This document shows positions 31,641 to 40,026 of a stretch of DNA of 41,482 nt, piece after piece; within the stretch, counting starts at the first letter, position 1, and each line of letters opens with the position of its first letter. The DNA is from MGBC163016 sp964469815 (GTDB lineage: Bacteria > Actinomycetota > Coriobacteriia > Coriobacteriales > Eggerthellaceae). The notes beneath the pieces are model-generated. The model was not told the origin of the DNA. It saw nothing but the letters and a program-made list of their open reading frames with translations, and searched no databases. The translations under genes were made by a program, and so were the position numbers. The stretch is from contig CAYXZC010000011.1 in assembly GCA_964469815.1 (NCBI GenBank), positions 1 to 41,482 of the forward strand. Reading direction: 5' to 3'.

Positions 31641-32609
31641 TCACATGATGTCGATCTTCAACATGCGCCGAACCGAAAGAACTCCCGCTATCTGCATCAC
31701 CAATGCCAAAGCGAGCAGAAGACACCCTTGCACGCTGCTGAAAAAAGGTGACAGGAAATCCGGGCTCATCAATGAGAAGAGAGCTATCAGGACGAATGGC
31801 ATGATAGTGACTATGGTGGCGGAAAGCTTGGCCTGCGCAGTCTGAACACGCAGCGTGCGCACAAGCTCAAGTTCTCCTTCGACCGATTCGCGGGCTGAAT
31901 CCAGAACCGGAGCGATGCTTCCTCCCGTCTGGTGCTGTACGTCCAGCGCCACGGCCACAAAGGCCAGTTCAGGTACATCAGAGTGCTGCCGCAAGACGGA
32001 GAGCGCCTCTTTCGTCGTATCTCCCACATCCAATCGATCGGCAGCTTTTGCGAACATCCGCCCAAGCGAACCTGATATCTCATTGGAGGTGTATCTAAGC
32101 GTCTGGAGCAACGAGAAACCGGACTTGAAGCATGACTGCATGCAACGGATCACCTCCGGAACATCTTCGCGCATGTTCTCGGTAGCCTTATCGTTGCGAT
32201 TCTTCACGTATCCGCCTATGGATATGACCGTGATGCAGCTTGAAGCGACCCCGAATACCATAGACCCAGTGAGAACCGTCGCCGTGATGAAGACCGCGAT
32301 CATGATCACGAACAAGATGGAAACGAGCGCAGGCTTGCTCGATTTGAAGCCTTTTTCTTCAAGCAGCATTGAAGCTTGAGCAGCGATATCACCGACAACG
32401 GCGATCTTCAGAAGATGCTTCGAGATGCCAAGGAAAGGCTTGATCCCACTCATCAAGAAGATGCGCGCTCTTGAGACCCATCCATCCGAGAGCATGGTCA
32501 GAACAGCGCGATTCCGTCTTACCGACCGGGAGAGTCCATCGGCTAGAAAGCCTCCCGATGCTATCGCCAATATCCCTGCGCTTATTCCCCAAACCATACC
32601 GACACCCAT
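31641..32609 (-). CDS. tadB: TadB-like inner-membrane platform protein
   Basis: The 322-residue protein contains the T2SSF domain with DVPEVIRCMQSCFKSGFSLL, the paired helices SDVPELAFVAVALDVQHQTG and GSIAPVLDSARESVE, and two C-terminal membrane spans (IMPFVLIALFSLMSPDFLSP). It partners TadC in the pilus motor. The ATG follows AAGGAGG by seven bases and overlaps the 3' end of tadA by 28 bp. Confidence 0.9.
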   Translation of the reverse strand: MGVGMVWGISAGILAIASGGFLADGLSRSVRRNRAVLTMLSDGWVSRARIFLMSGIKPFLGISKHLLKIAVVGDIAAQASMLLEEKGFKSSKPALVSILFVIMIAVFITATVLTGSMVFGVASSCITVISIGGYVKNRNDKATENMREDVPEVIRCMQSCFKSGFSLLQTLRYTSNEISGSLGRMFAKAADRLDVGDTTKEALSVLRQHSDVPELAFVAVALDVQHQTGGSIAPVLDSARESVEGELELVRTLRVQTAQAKLSATIVTIMPFVLIALFSLMSPDFLSPFFSSVQGCLLLALALVMQIAGVLSVRRMLKIDIM

Positions 32610-33919
32610 CTCGACACCTCCTTCTTCAGCTCCTTCGAAGCCGTATTGTTGGAAAGAATCTCATCGACTAGAAGAGGACGCGCTACCCAATGACCCGGAA
32701 GCGAATGATCCTCCCTCTCATACAGAACCCTTACCTCGCATCGGCGCTCTTGCTTGTTGTAGACAACATCGGACACAGCGGATAGGAACCTGGCGCCGCT
32801 CTTGCCGCGAGCTACCTGGACGATATTGTGGAAAGCGTTGCCTATCTGTGCTTCGATGACATCAACGGGAAGGTCCATCGCATAGCGAACCATGGTGATC
32901 ATCCTGTCCACCACATCCTCACAAGAATTCGCATGCAAAGTGGTCATGGAACCATCGTGGCCTGTATTCATGGCTTGCAACATATCAAGCGCCTCGCCAC
33001 CACGGCACTCGCCGACTATTATCCGATCAGGTCGCATCCTGAGCGCATTGATGACCAGCTCACGGATGGTTATCTCGCCTTCGCCTTCTGCATTTCGCGG
33101 GCGCGCCTCCATTCGGACGACATGCTTGTGCTCCTTGAAGCGCAGCTCCGCGGAATCCTCTATGGTGATGATGCGCTCATCCTGCGGTATCAAACGCGAC
33201 AGAGCATTCAGCATCGTTGTCTTACCGCTACCCGTACCACCTGAGACGACAACGCTCTTCTTCAGCTTCACGAGCCATTCGAGGAACTCCATAACGCTTG
33301 GATCCATCGAGCCGGACGACAACATCTCTTCGAGCGTTATCGCATGCCTTGTGAAAGCTCTTATCGTCAGATGCGGACCATCGAGGGCAACGGGCGGGAT
33401 CACCGCATTGACCCTGTGGCCTTCGGGAAGCCTGGCGTTCACCATGGGAGAAGACTCATCGATCCGCCTCCCAAGAGGCCCTATTATCCTGTCGATAAGA
33501 ACACGCACCTGTTCATCGCTCTCAAAATGAAGATCGCTCTCGATCAGTTGCCCATCGCGCTCGAAGAAGATGCTCCTCGAACCGTTGACCATGATCTCTG
33601 TTACCGTTTCATCATCTATCAAGCAATCGATCGGCCCCATTCCAAACACGACATCCAAAAGCTCATCTGTGAGCGCACGCCGCTCCACGCCTGAAAGATG
33701 AACCCACCTCTCACCGGACAAGGCTTGTTTGCAGGCGCTCTTCAGCTCGTTTCTGGCGCGCTGCGGATTCTCCACCAATATGGACGCTATGCCTTCTAGC
33801 GATATCAGCTTGCGGACATCGCTTCTAAGATCCTCGACCGAAAGCTTGCCTGAAGTTGCCCCATGAGGCGAAACGCAAGCCGTCGACTCAACAGCCTTCA
33901 CCCTTTCTGCCAGAGTCAT
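32582..33919 (-). CDS. tadA: TadA/CpaF secretion ATPase
   Basis: The 445-residue VirB11/CpaF-type ATPase energises pilus extension. It shows the N-terminal domain (ALTDELLDVVFGMGPIDCLI, VTEIMVNGSRSIFFE), Walker A VVSGGTGSGKTTML, the Asp box ITIEDSAELRF, Walker B/His box MRPDRIIVGECRGGEALDML and TTLHANSCEDVVDRM. All catalytic motifs look intact. Its ATG overlaps the stop of tadZ (ATGA). Confidence 0.95.
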   Translation of the reverse strand: MTLAERVKAVESTACVSPHGATSGKLSVEDLRSDVRKLISLEGIASILVENPQRARNELKSACKQALSGERWVHLSGVERRALTDELLDVVFGMGPIDCLIDDETVTEIMVNGSRSIFFERDGQLIESDLHFESDEQVRVLIDRIIGPLGRRIDESSPMVNARLPEGHRVNAVIPPVALDGPHLTIRAFTRHAITLEEMLSSGSMDPSVMEFLEWLVKLKKSVVVSGGTGSGKTTMLNALSRLIPQDERIITIEDSAELRFKEHKHVVRMEARPRNAEGEGEITIRELVINALRMRPDRIIVGECRGGEALDMLQAMNTGHDGSMTTLHANSCEDVVDRMITMVRYAMDLPVDVIEAQIGNAFHNIVQVARGKSGARFLSAVSDVVYNKQERRCEVRVLYEREDHSLPGHWVARPLLVDEILSNNTASKELKKEVSRWVSVWFGE

Positions 33920-35490
33920 TTGAAGCTCACCTCGGTTCGAAGGGCTCTAGGAACCAAGGCATCATCAGCACGTTTCATCTCCCTGCCCCGTGTTCGGCGC
34001 CGAGCCGATCTTTTCTTTCTGAAAAGCGAGGGTTTCGAAGCAACTTCTGCTGCGCTGCCATCCATTCCGTCACGGTCACTTCGCGATATCTTCGATCCAC
34101 GATCGAAGAACAAGGTGCTCGAACCCATCTTTCCCGGACGGATATCGACAAGCATGAAAGCTAAGCTGGCAACGAAAGGATTCCCGGCATCTATAAGCTC
34201 ATCCGCACATCCGGCACCACATGATTCTTCTATATCGATGCCGCCATCCTTGAGCTCATAGATATGAGCACCGTTCATCACCCCCGCGATGTCCAATGGC
34301 GTGAAAAGGGCTTTCTTATCGCAATGGTTGAGCGCGTAGGAGAATGCATTCGTAGCCACTCCCATGCGCTTGCACAGATCCAGTGCGCGATTCAAAGAGC
34401 GCACAGAGGATGCGCGCTGATCCATCAAGAACAGTGAGCAGTCGCATGCCTCCAAAAGCTGGACATGGCCTTCACGCCAATATGATCCAGTATTCACGAA
34501 GATCGCATCGAAGTGCTTGGCGCACTCTGCGATGATCTCACCCAAATGCTTGTCTATCTCATCGGAGTTCTCGGGTCGCTTTGGAGCCGCGATCAAGCTC
34601 GGCGTGCCCTCTTTGACCTTCAAGGATTCGCCTTCAATGATGGTGCGATCCTCCAAAACATCATCAATAGTAGGTGCATCTTTGCGGCCGATGATCGTTG
34701 ACAGATCCCCGAACTGCAGATCCGCATCTACAAGGAGCACTTTTTGATGCTGACGGGCACAGATGAAAGCAAGGAGCACGCAACTAACGCTCTTTCCCAC
34801 GCCGCCCGATCCGCTGAACAATCCCATGACGAAAGCGTTCGCATCCTCGGCGCGGGACGGGGCGCATATCGCTCGTGATTCGCTCGCAACGATCCGCTCA
34901 TCAGGACAATGGCCTGCGCTTTGCTCTGCCTTCAAGGCTATCTCCTGTGTAGGACTGGAGGAAAACTCCACGGATGCTCCCGATGAGATAGATGCCACAC
35001 TTGCGCTTTTCGAGGTTGTGACCTCCGGAACGTCAAGCTTTCGGCGCTTGGAAGAATTCTTTCGGATCGTTTTGATCACCTCGTCGTAGCCGAGGCTTTC
35101 AGCATCCTCCATGCGCCTCCGCCTTTGAACCTCAAGGGCGAATCGCTCTGCGAACTCGAATGTTGTATAAATCGTTTTGATACCCGCCGAACTTGCCCTA
35201 CTCAATATGGATCCGCTTAGTTTCGAAAGGATCAGATCTATATGAAGCTCCGGGTTATCCTTCCTGATCGCAGCAGCCAGGTTCAAAGATTCGATATCGT
35301 TCGAAGAGACCACCCATGCCTCATCGATATCCGTCATCGAAGCTATCGATCTTCTGGCTTCATCGGCCGAAGAAAGCGACACCAACCAATCGAACGATTC
35401 CACATCGATGCCATCAAGCCCCATCATCCATGGCCGCATGATGCTCTCCGTATCGGCGCAAAGCATTATCTTTCCTTGGGTACCCATCAT
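33916..35490 (-). CDS. tadZ: TadZ/CpaE-type pilus localisation ATPase
   Basis: The 524-residue protein has an N-terminal receiver-like domain (residues ~1-120) and a ParA/MinD-like ATPase with deviant Walker A GLFSGSGGVGKSVSCV, VLLVDADLQFGDLSTII, and FVNTGSYWREGHVQLLEACD. TadZ places the pilus machine at the pole. A Ser/Ala-rich linker separates the domains, and a highly basic tail (FRKKRSARRRTRGREMK) follows the ATPase. The ATG overlaps the cpaB stop. Confidence 0.88.
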   Translation of the reverse strand: MMGTQGKIMLCADTESIMRPWMMGLDGIDVESFDWLVSLSSADEARRSIASMTDIDEAWVVSSNDIESLNLAAAIRKDNPELHIDLILSKLSGSILSRASSAGIKTIYTTFEFAERFALEVQRRRRMEDAESLGYDEVIKTIRKNSSKRRKLDVPEVTTSKSASVASISSGASVEFSSSPTQEIALKAEQSAGHCPDERIVASESRAICAPSRAEDANAFVMGLFSGSGGVGKSVSCVLLAFICARQHQKVLLVDADLQFGDLSTIIGRKDAPTIDDVLEDRTIIEGESLKVKEGTPSLIAAPKRPENSDEIDKHLGEIIAECAKHFDAIFVNTGSYWREGHVQLLEACDCSLFLMDQRASSVRSLNRALDLCKRMGVATNAFSYALNHCDKKALFTPLDIAGVMNGAHIYELKDGGIDIEESCGAGCADELIDAGNPFVASLAFMLVDIRPGKMGSSTLFFDRGSKISRSDRDGMDGSAAEVASKPSLFRKKRSARRRTRGREMKRADDALVPRALRTEVSFK

Positions 35491-36290
35491 GCATCGCCAC
35501 CTGAAGTCACAGCCGAGGAGCTGCTCACAGATCTCGTTTCGTTAGGAGAGACCTGATCGTTGTCGACCGGATCCGAGCGCCTTGATGTGCTTTGGCTGTT
35601 TGAGCCTGCCTTTTCCGCTTCGCTTCCGTCTTCCGAGTTAGCCGTGGAAGGCAAGACGAAGTAAAGCTCCAGATTCTGGGCAGCGCTTACCATCTCTTCC
35701 ACCCTTGACGGTTCCACTGCCAAGGTCACCCAAGTGGTGGATGATGATGCGTCATCTTCAGTCGAGCTGGTTGTTAAGACTAGTACCGATGAGGCCAACT
35801 TTGATGTAGCGTTCGCTCCTATCGCATAGACATCGCACCGCATTCCCGCTTTGAGCGCACCTCCGACGGCTTGGACATCCTTGGCCGGAACGCTTATCGC
35901 GCTCATGCCCTCAGGAACATCGATATCCGCCGTTTCGAACCCGAACCGTTTGGCAGAGATCACCTCACCTTTCAAGATGGTCGAACCCACCTGCTTTCCG
36001 ACAGCATCTCCCCTAACGCTCACAGCATCAGCGGGCAGAAGAGCAGCGATCCACGTTTTGGTCTCGATATCCGAATCCGATAGAACCTCGCCTGCTGCGA
36101 CATCGCGCCTGGCAACACATACCTCAACTTGCTCGCCACCATACTTTGCCAGCATCTCGGCTTGTGCAGCTCTGGCCTGCTCATCGACATTTGCGATATA
36201 GAGCCCTACGCAGAGCGCACAACCAAGGCCGCATATGATCCCGATGATTATCGATCGGTTCCGTTTTGTGATTCTCAGATGTGGCAACAT
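35487..36290 (-). CDS. cpaB: CpaB/RcpC-like pilus assembly protein with SAF domain
   Basis: The 267-residue protein has one N-terminal membrane anchor (SIIIGIICGLGCALCVGLYI), an SAF domain (VCVARRDVAAGEVLSDSDIE, GKQVGSTILKGEVIS), the CpaB motif AISVPAKDVQAVGGALKAGM and a Ser-rich tail. It is the first gene of the tad operon. The ATG at 36288-36290 is five bases after GAGG and is preferred to an upstream start. No secretin gene follows, as expected in a single-membrane cell. Confidence 0.88.
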   Translation of the reverse strand: MLPHLRITKRNRSIIIGIICGLGCALCVGLYIANVDEQARAAQAEMLAKYGGEQVEVCVARRDVAAGEVLSDSDIETKTWIAALLPADAVSVRGDAVGKQVGSTILKGEVISAKRFGFETADIDVPEGMSAISVPAKDVQAVGGALKAGMRCDVYAIGANATSKLASSVLVLTTSSTEDDASSSTTWVTLAVEPSRVEEMVSAAQNLELYFVLPSTANSEDGSEAEKAGSNSQSTSRRSDPVDNDQVSPNETRSVSSSSAVTSGGDA

Positions 36291-36313
36291 CTTCACCTCG
36301 CTTTCTGCTTGCA

Positions 36314-36342
36314 AAGCTAAGTGTGATGAAACCGTCTGACAA
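36314..36342 (-). promoter_or_regulatory. Candidate tad operon promoter
   Basis: On the minus strand TTGTCA (36337-36342) and TAGCTT (36314-36319) are 17 bp apart, upstream of cpaB. The -10 is a poor match, so confidence is low. Confidence 0.35.
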
Positions 36343-36443
36343 AAACATTGCAGGATCTCGCACTTTTTCTAACGTGAATCTCGTTTATTTTCGATAAGAC
36401 AAATCAGTGCTTCTCATGCATATGCGCACAAAAACGGCATCAT

Positions 36444-36497
36444 CTATGAATGCATCGAACATGAAGTTGACGCGAATCTCGCGTGTTTCATGCATAG
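36444..36497 (-). terminator. Stem-loop after the channel gene
   Basis: A dyad ACGCGA/TCGCGT (36470-36484) is enclosed by ATGAA/TTCAT and CTATG...TGCAT/TGCATAG arms. It lies between the potassium channel stop and the tad promoter and, on the minus strand, is followed some 15 bases later by a T-run. It may terminate channel transcription. Confidence 0.4.
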
Positions 36498-36537
36498 AAT
36501 TTGGATGGATCCTGAATAGAAGGAAAAGGAGCAAAGA

Positions 36538-37407
36538 TCACTCTTTGTCTTTGGAGATGTCCCTTTCGATCCGACGGAGATTCGCGTTCTGATACTCCGC
36601 GACGAAGCCAGCAGAGAATATGCCTCCCGGAATCGCCACCAAAGCGAGCGCCAACAGCATGATGATGCTCCCGATCACTCGCCCAAGCGGGGTTATCGGA
36701 ACGATATCACCATACCCTGTTCCTGTAACGGTTTCCACCGCCCACCAGATGCCGCTTAGCAGATCGTTGAATTTATCGGGCTGAACAGGGTGTTCTACCT
36801 CATACATCACCACGCTCGATGCGATTATGAGCAACAGTATCACCAGGAAAGCGGCCACGATCTCCCGATAATGCTTGCGAAGAACGCGCCCTATCGTGCG
36901 GAAACCACGCATATAACGCGTCACTTTCGCAAGCCTCACCAAACGGATGACGCCTATCGCATGTATGAGCGCGGGGGTCACCGGCAAGAACCACGAAACA
37001 ACGCTGGGAACGAATGACAGGAAGTCGATGAGCCCCATCGGAGAGATGATGTATTTCAGTTTGGCTCTTGCACGCGTGCAATTACCGAAAGCAAGGTCTG
37101 CGATCCATATTCTGCAGCAATATTCCAGTGCAAAACATACTGTGGAAAACTTGAAGAAGATATCAACAATGCTACCCTCGAACGCATCCGTATCGACCTG
37201 CACTGTGAAGAAGACCGTGATGGCATTCAAGACTATGAGCACGAAAAGCGCATATCCGAATATCTTCGCGGCCAAGTTTCCGCGCTTTGGATTCTCAAGA
37301 GCGTAGAATGTCTGACGCTTGAGCTCAGAGCTATCCTTCAGCCTCGATCTCAAAGAGCGATGATGGGTCTCTTCACGATTTGTTTCATTCGGATCGCTCA
37401 AATGCAT
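36538..37407 (-). CDS. Voltage-gated-type potassium channel (six-TM)
   Basis: The 289-residue protein has the six-TM channel plan with an arginine-rich S4 (VIRLVRLAKVTRYMRGFRTI), pore helix GIWWAVETVTGTGYGDIVPI and S6. Selectivity-filter residues read TVTGTGYGD where the canonical form is TVTTVGYGD. A short polar N-terminus and a charged C-terminus flank it. The ATG at 37405-37407 immediately follows GGAGG with no spacer, so a TTG two codons later (six-base spacing) may be the real start. Single gene; role probably membrane potential or potassium homeostasis. Confidence 0.88.
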   Translation of the reverse strand: MHLSDPNETNREETHHRSLRSRLKDSSELKRQTFYALENPKRGNLAAKIFGYALFVLIVLNAITVFFTVQVDTDAFEGSIVDIFFKFSTVCFALEYCCRIWIADLAFGNCTRARAKLKYIISPMGLIDFLSFVPSVVSWFLPVTPALIHAIGVIRLVRLAKVTRYMRGFRTIGRVLRKHYREIVAAFLVILLLIIASSVVMYEVEHPVQPDKFNDLLSGIWWAVETVTGTGYGDIVPITPLGRVIGSIIMLLALALVAIPGGIFSAGFVAEYQNANLRRIERDISKDKE

Positions 37408-37466
37408 CCTCCGATACCACTATGCCGCTTGCACACTATGTATCTGCATTTTAGCGAATGCGGCGC

Positions 37467-37976
37467 TTAGAAACCTCCGCGCACCACGATCTCGCTCATT
37501 GGACGACGGTCGAAATGCATGCGCATAGGACCGCTTTCCGCATGCCCGAGCATGAGGAACTGGTAGGTTGTCAGATTGTCAGGGATATTCATGGCTTTGC
37601 GCGCGGCTTCTGGATCATATGCGCCTACGATACAGGAGGCCAGTCCCAAACTCTGCGCTTCCAGCGCCATCTGCATTATGGCAAGTCCGCTGTCGATCCA
37701 GCCGTAATCGGGCGTAACGGCAGGATTCTTCGCCGATTCATCTTTGTTGAAGCATACGAGGATGGCTGTTGGAGCGTTATATCGGCACTTACTGCATGCA
37801 TCCACCTTTGCAAGGTCATCGTCTTGCAACACGATGAATCGCCAGGGCTGGTTGTTGCATGCCGAGGGCGCTATACGCCCTGCCTCCAATATCGCATCCA
37901 GTTCTTCTCCGGTCAGCTGCTCATCAGTGAATTTGCGGCAGGAGAACCTGTCTTCCATAGCTTCTGTAACGTTCAT
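37467..37976 (-). CDS. Nitroreductase family protein
   Basis: The 169-residue FMN oxidoreductase has the family start ATEAMEDRFSCRKF-like (VTEAMEDRFSCRKFTDEQL), RIAPSACNNQPWRFIVL, the DSGLAIMQMALEAQSLGLAS helix and GHAESGP. It should reduce nitro groups, quinones or similar acceptors with NAD(P)H; the natural substrate is unknown. Short members of this family are common in gut anaerobes. The ATG follows GGAG by seven bases. Confidence 0.9.
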   Translation of the reverse strand: MNVTEAMEDRFSCRKFTDEQLTGEELDAILEAGRIAPSACNNQPWRFIVLQDDDLAKVDACSKCRYNAPTAILVCFNKDESAKNPAVTPDYGWIDSGLAIMQMALEAQSLGLASCIVGAYDPEAARKAMNIPDNLTTYQFLMLGHAESGPMRMHFDRRPMSEIVVRGGF

Positions 37977-38313
37977 GGTGCATCTCCGATCTTCAGTGTC
38001 TGTCCGATCATGCTCTATCTGTTCTTTAACCTATACAATCTATACCCAATGCACCCGAAAGACCGCATGATGCGCCCATCCGATTCCCGACCGTTACGAA
38101 TCTCGTCTTCGTCTCGCATCACAGAGCAGGGAACGGAGATCTTCGGGTCTTTTGACTTCGCGCATCCTTGCTTTCATGAGGAAATCATTCGCCGTCCACT
38201 CATATCCTCGCCCCTATTGGGTTTTCCAAACTATTGTGTAGAGAAAAACAAAGATCGAACTTCAATTTTTGACCGACACGGTAACCTCATCCCAATGTGC
38301 CCCAATGCATCGC
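37977..38313. other. 337-bp gap between nitroreductase and Fic genes
   Basis: I see no gene, tRNA or clear hairpin here. The nitroreductase promoter should lie at the left end. The right end contains AT-rich sequence with no recognisable element. Confidence 0.3.
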
Positions 38314-38988
38314 CTAGTCGATCTCAGCGAATCGCTCCATACGCTCCGCCTCCGTTTCGGATAGTCGGCGAAGCATAGCAGCCAATCCTTCGTAGTCGCT
38401 GCGGGCTAAAAGTTCCATGTACGTTGCACACTCTTCCACAGGAATGACTACAGGTGCAAATCCAGTTCGGATGAGTCCACGGTTTATGAGAATGCGCCCG
38501 GTACGCCCGTTACCGTCTTCGAAAGGATGGATCCGCTCGAAGCGAATATGAAACCGCGCCTCACGTAAGAAAGGATCTGTAGTCTCGCTATGATTGTATT
38601 CCCACACTAGTTGCATCATGAGCTGATTCACCTGATTAGCAGCTGGCGGGATATGTTCCGCACCACGGATCATCACTTGTACGTGGCGATAGTCATCTAT
38701 GTCGCTGATGTTGCGGTTGATGTCCCTAGCAACATTTTTGATAAGCGTTTCCGAAAGATCGGAATCCAAATCCTTCGAGGCAGCGCCAAGGGCATATTTG
38801 TAATTGATCGCTTCATACAGCTCGCGAGCCGTGGCGGTCACCTTCATGGAATCATCGTTCCACAGAATGGCATAGGTCTCGGCGTATGACAGCGTACTGC
38901 CTTCGATAGCATTCGAGTGGTAAGTGCTGCGCGTTATGTAATCCTCAAAGTAAGCTTGATGATCGCGCATGAATTCCATGACTTCCAC
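38314..38988 (-). CDS. Fic domain protein (class II-type inhibitory motif)
   Basis: The 224-residue protein is a Fic enzyme, typically an AMP-transferase acting on hydroxyl side chains. The catalytic motif is IHPFEDGNGRTGR with the histidine. An inhibitory helix S-x-x-x-E-G (SNAIEG, about residues 25-30) lies upstream of it, the class II position, predicting self-inhibition. The start chosen is GTG at 38986-38988, six bases after AAGGAG; a TTG further upstream has no ribosome site. No antitoxin partner is next to it. Target unknown. Confidence 0.85.
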   Translation of the reverse strand: MEVMEFMRDHQAYFEDYITRSTYHSNAIEGSTLSYAETYAILWNDDSMKVTATARELYEAINYKYALGAASKDLDSDLSETLIKNVARDINRNISDIDDYRHVQVMIRGAEHIPPAANQVNQLMMQLVWEYNHSETTDPFLREARFHIRFERIHPFEDGNGRTGRILINRGLIRTGFAPVVIPVEECATYMELLARSDYEGLAAMLRRLSETEAERMERFAEID

Positions 38989-39636
38989 GGGGCTCTCCTT
39001 GAGCAAGAGATCGCATCTATAACAAGAGCATTCATTTTATCATGGGAAAAAACCTTTTGCGAGGTTGACCTACATGGGGCGACACCACGAGGGCGCTTCG
39101 CATGCATCTATTGAACCATTTAGGACGAACCCAATAGACCCGTCCCCATCAGGCTCACATCGCTAATAGTGAAAGAACTTAAGTCGTACTTAACGCTTCA
39201 TTCTCAACAACTTAACACTGTGTTAATTAGAGTGTTATGTTATTTACAGTTATATCGTTTTTTCAGGAGACATGATCTCTTTTGAAGGCTGTGACCCAAA
39301 ATCACAGAATTCCGAATTTTGTGCGTATTATGATTCGGTTTATATACAATTCATATTTTCATGAGGAAATTCTACATTGCTATTACATTTTCATGAGGGA
39401 ATTGCTCAATATCCGATTATAACTTTTCAGCATTTAACGACCCAAACTGCGAGCCTTGGTTCGCAAACACTATCCTTACAAAATGGAGAACAACGAGGTC
39501 GCGGCTTGACAAATGGGCACTCTTGCATTGATCATAATGTTCCGATCATGTTTGAAATTCATTCATCTTTAGAAGCATATTTCCAAACATGATTGGAAGA
39601 TTTTAGCAATAATCAAGAGAGGGTCAAGAAACGGCC
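38989..39636. other. AT-rich non-coding tract
   Basis: This ~650-bp stretch has no supported gene and is clearly richer in A+T than its surroundings. It contains a direct repeat ATTTTCATGAGG (about 39355-39366 and 39386-39397), the dyad-rich AACTTAACAC...GTGTTAATTAGAGTGTTA, and the hairpin listed at 39540-39598. The left end should hold the Fic promoter. Composition suggests acquired or decayed DNA next to the tRNA. Confidence 0.5.
39540..39598. repeat. 15-bp inverted repeat with 29-nt loop
   Basis: TTCCGATCATGTTTG (39540-39554) pairs with CAAACATGATTGGAA (39584-39598), with one G-T position. No T-run follows on either strand, so a terminator is unlikely. Confidence 0.55.
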
Positions 39637-39690
39637 TTGGATGCCCACTGGGCATCCAAGCTGCCCCGCAGGTTCAAATCCTTCGCTCTG
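39637..39690 (+). other. 10-bp hairpin followed by a tRNA T-arm-like remnant
   Basis: TTGGATGCCC and GGGCATCCAA form a perfect hairpin (39637-39659). It is followed by GCAGGTTCAAATCCTTC (39668-39684), which looks like a T-arm with one mismatch, plus a GCTCTGA acceptor-like end. No D-arm or anticodon arm lies upstream, so this is at best a degraded 3' fragment of a plus-strand tRNA. Confidence 0.35.
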
Positions 39691-39697
39691 AACAGAA

Positions 39698-39719
39698 AAG
39701 GCTTCCCGAAGGAAGCCTT
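39698..39719 (-). terminator. Terminator of the tRNA-Val gene
   Basis: AAGGCTTCC (39698-39706) and GGAAGCCTT (39711-39719) form a nine-bp stem with a CGAA loop. On the minus strand it lies directly downstream of tRNA-Val and runs into TTTT. Confidence 0.65.
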
Positions 39720-39726
39720 GAACTGA

Positions 39727-39801
39727 TGGTGGTCGGTACAGGATTTGAACCTGTGACCTTGTGCTTGTAAGGCACCTGCGCTCCCGCTGCGCCAACCGAC
39801 C
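39727..39801 (-). tRNA. tRNA-Val (anticodon UAC)
   Basis: The minus-strand sequence folds as a standard cloverleaf: acceptor GGTCGGT/ACCGACC, D-arm stem GCGC, anticodon loop CTTACAA (anticodon TAC, reading GUA-type valine codons), and T-arm with TTCAAAT between ACAGG and CCTGT. The 3' CCA is encoded (39727-39729 on the plus strand as TGG). Discriminator is A. Length 75 nt with CCA. Confidence 0.95.
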
Positions 39802-39894
39802 GGATTTTGAAATTATATCACACCGAATAGTGCAACTTCATCGCGTTCAATATCATCGAGTTAAAGATCTCGGAACATATATCCCTCAACCGTG

Positions 39895-40020
39895 TATAAT
39901 ATGCTCGCGTCAAAGAAATGCTCCGTCCGATGTCGTGCAGCATCCGACGGATCGAAAATGCAGTTGCACCGGACATTCCGAAGTGACGCACGGAATGTCG
40001 ACTCTTATGATAAGGAGGGG
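39895..40020 (+). promoter_or_regulatory. Promoter and structured 5' leader of the MOSC gene
   Basis: A TATAAT (39895-39900) precedes a ~120-nt leader with two strong hairpins: TCCGTCCGATG/CATCCGACGGA (39922-39951, one mismatch) and perfect GACATTCCG/CGGAATGTC (39972-39999). The AAGGAGG ribosome site (40013-40019) comes 13 bases after hairpin 2. There is no T-run, so control of translation is more likely than termination. A ligand-binding role is speculation. Confidence 0.5.
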
Positions 40021-40026
40021 TGCAAC

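Noticed and set aside
37458..38378. 306-codon plus-strand frame across the nitroreductase gene
   Set aside because: Antisense to a well-supported nitroreductase and composition typical of a shadow frame.
39637..39690. Complete selenocysteine or serine tRNA on the plus strand
   Set aside because: Only a T-arm-like segment and one hairpin are present; no acceptor 5' strand, D-arm or anticodon arm is found upstream.
39613..39795. Short minus-strand frame across tRNA-Val
   Set aside because: The frame is made from the tRNA gene and its terminator.
39895..40020. Definite Moco riboswitch call
   Set aside because: Two strong hairpins are present, but I cannot match the conserved Moco riboswitch core by eye, so it stays a structured leader only.
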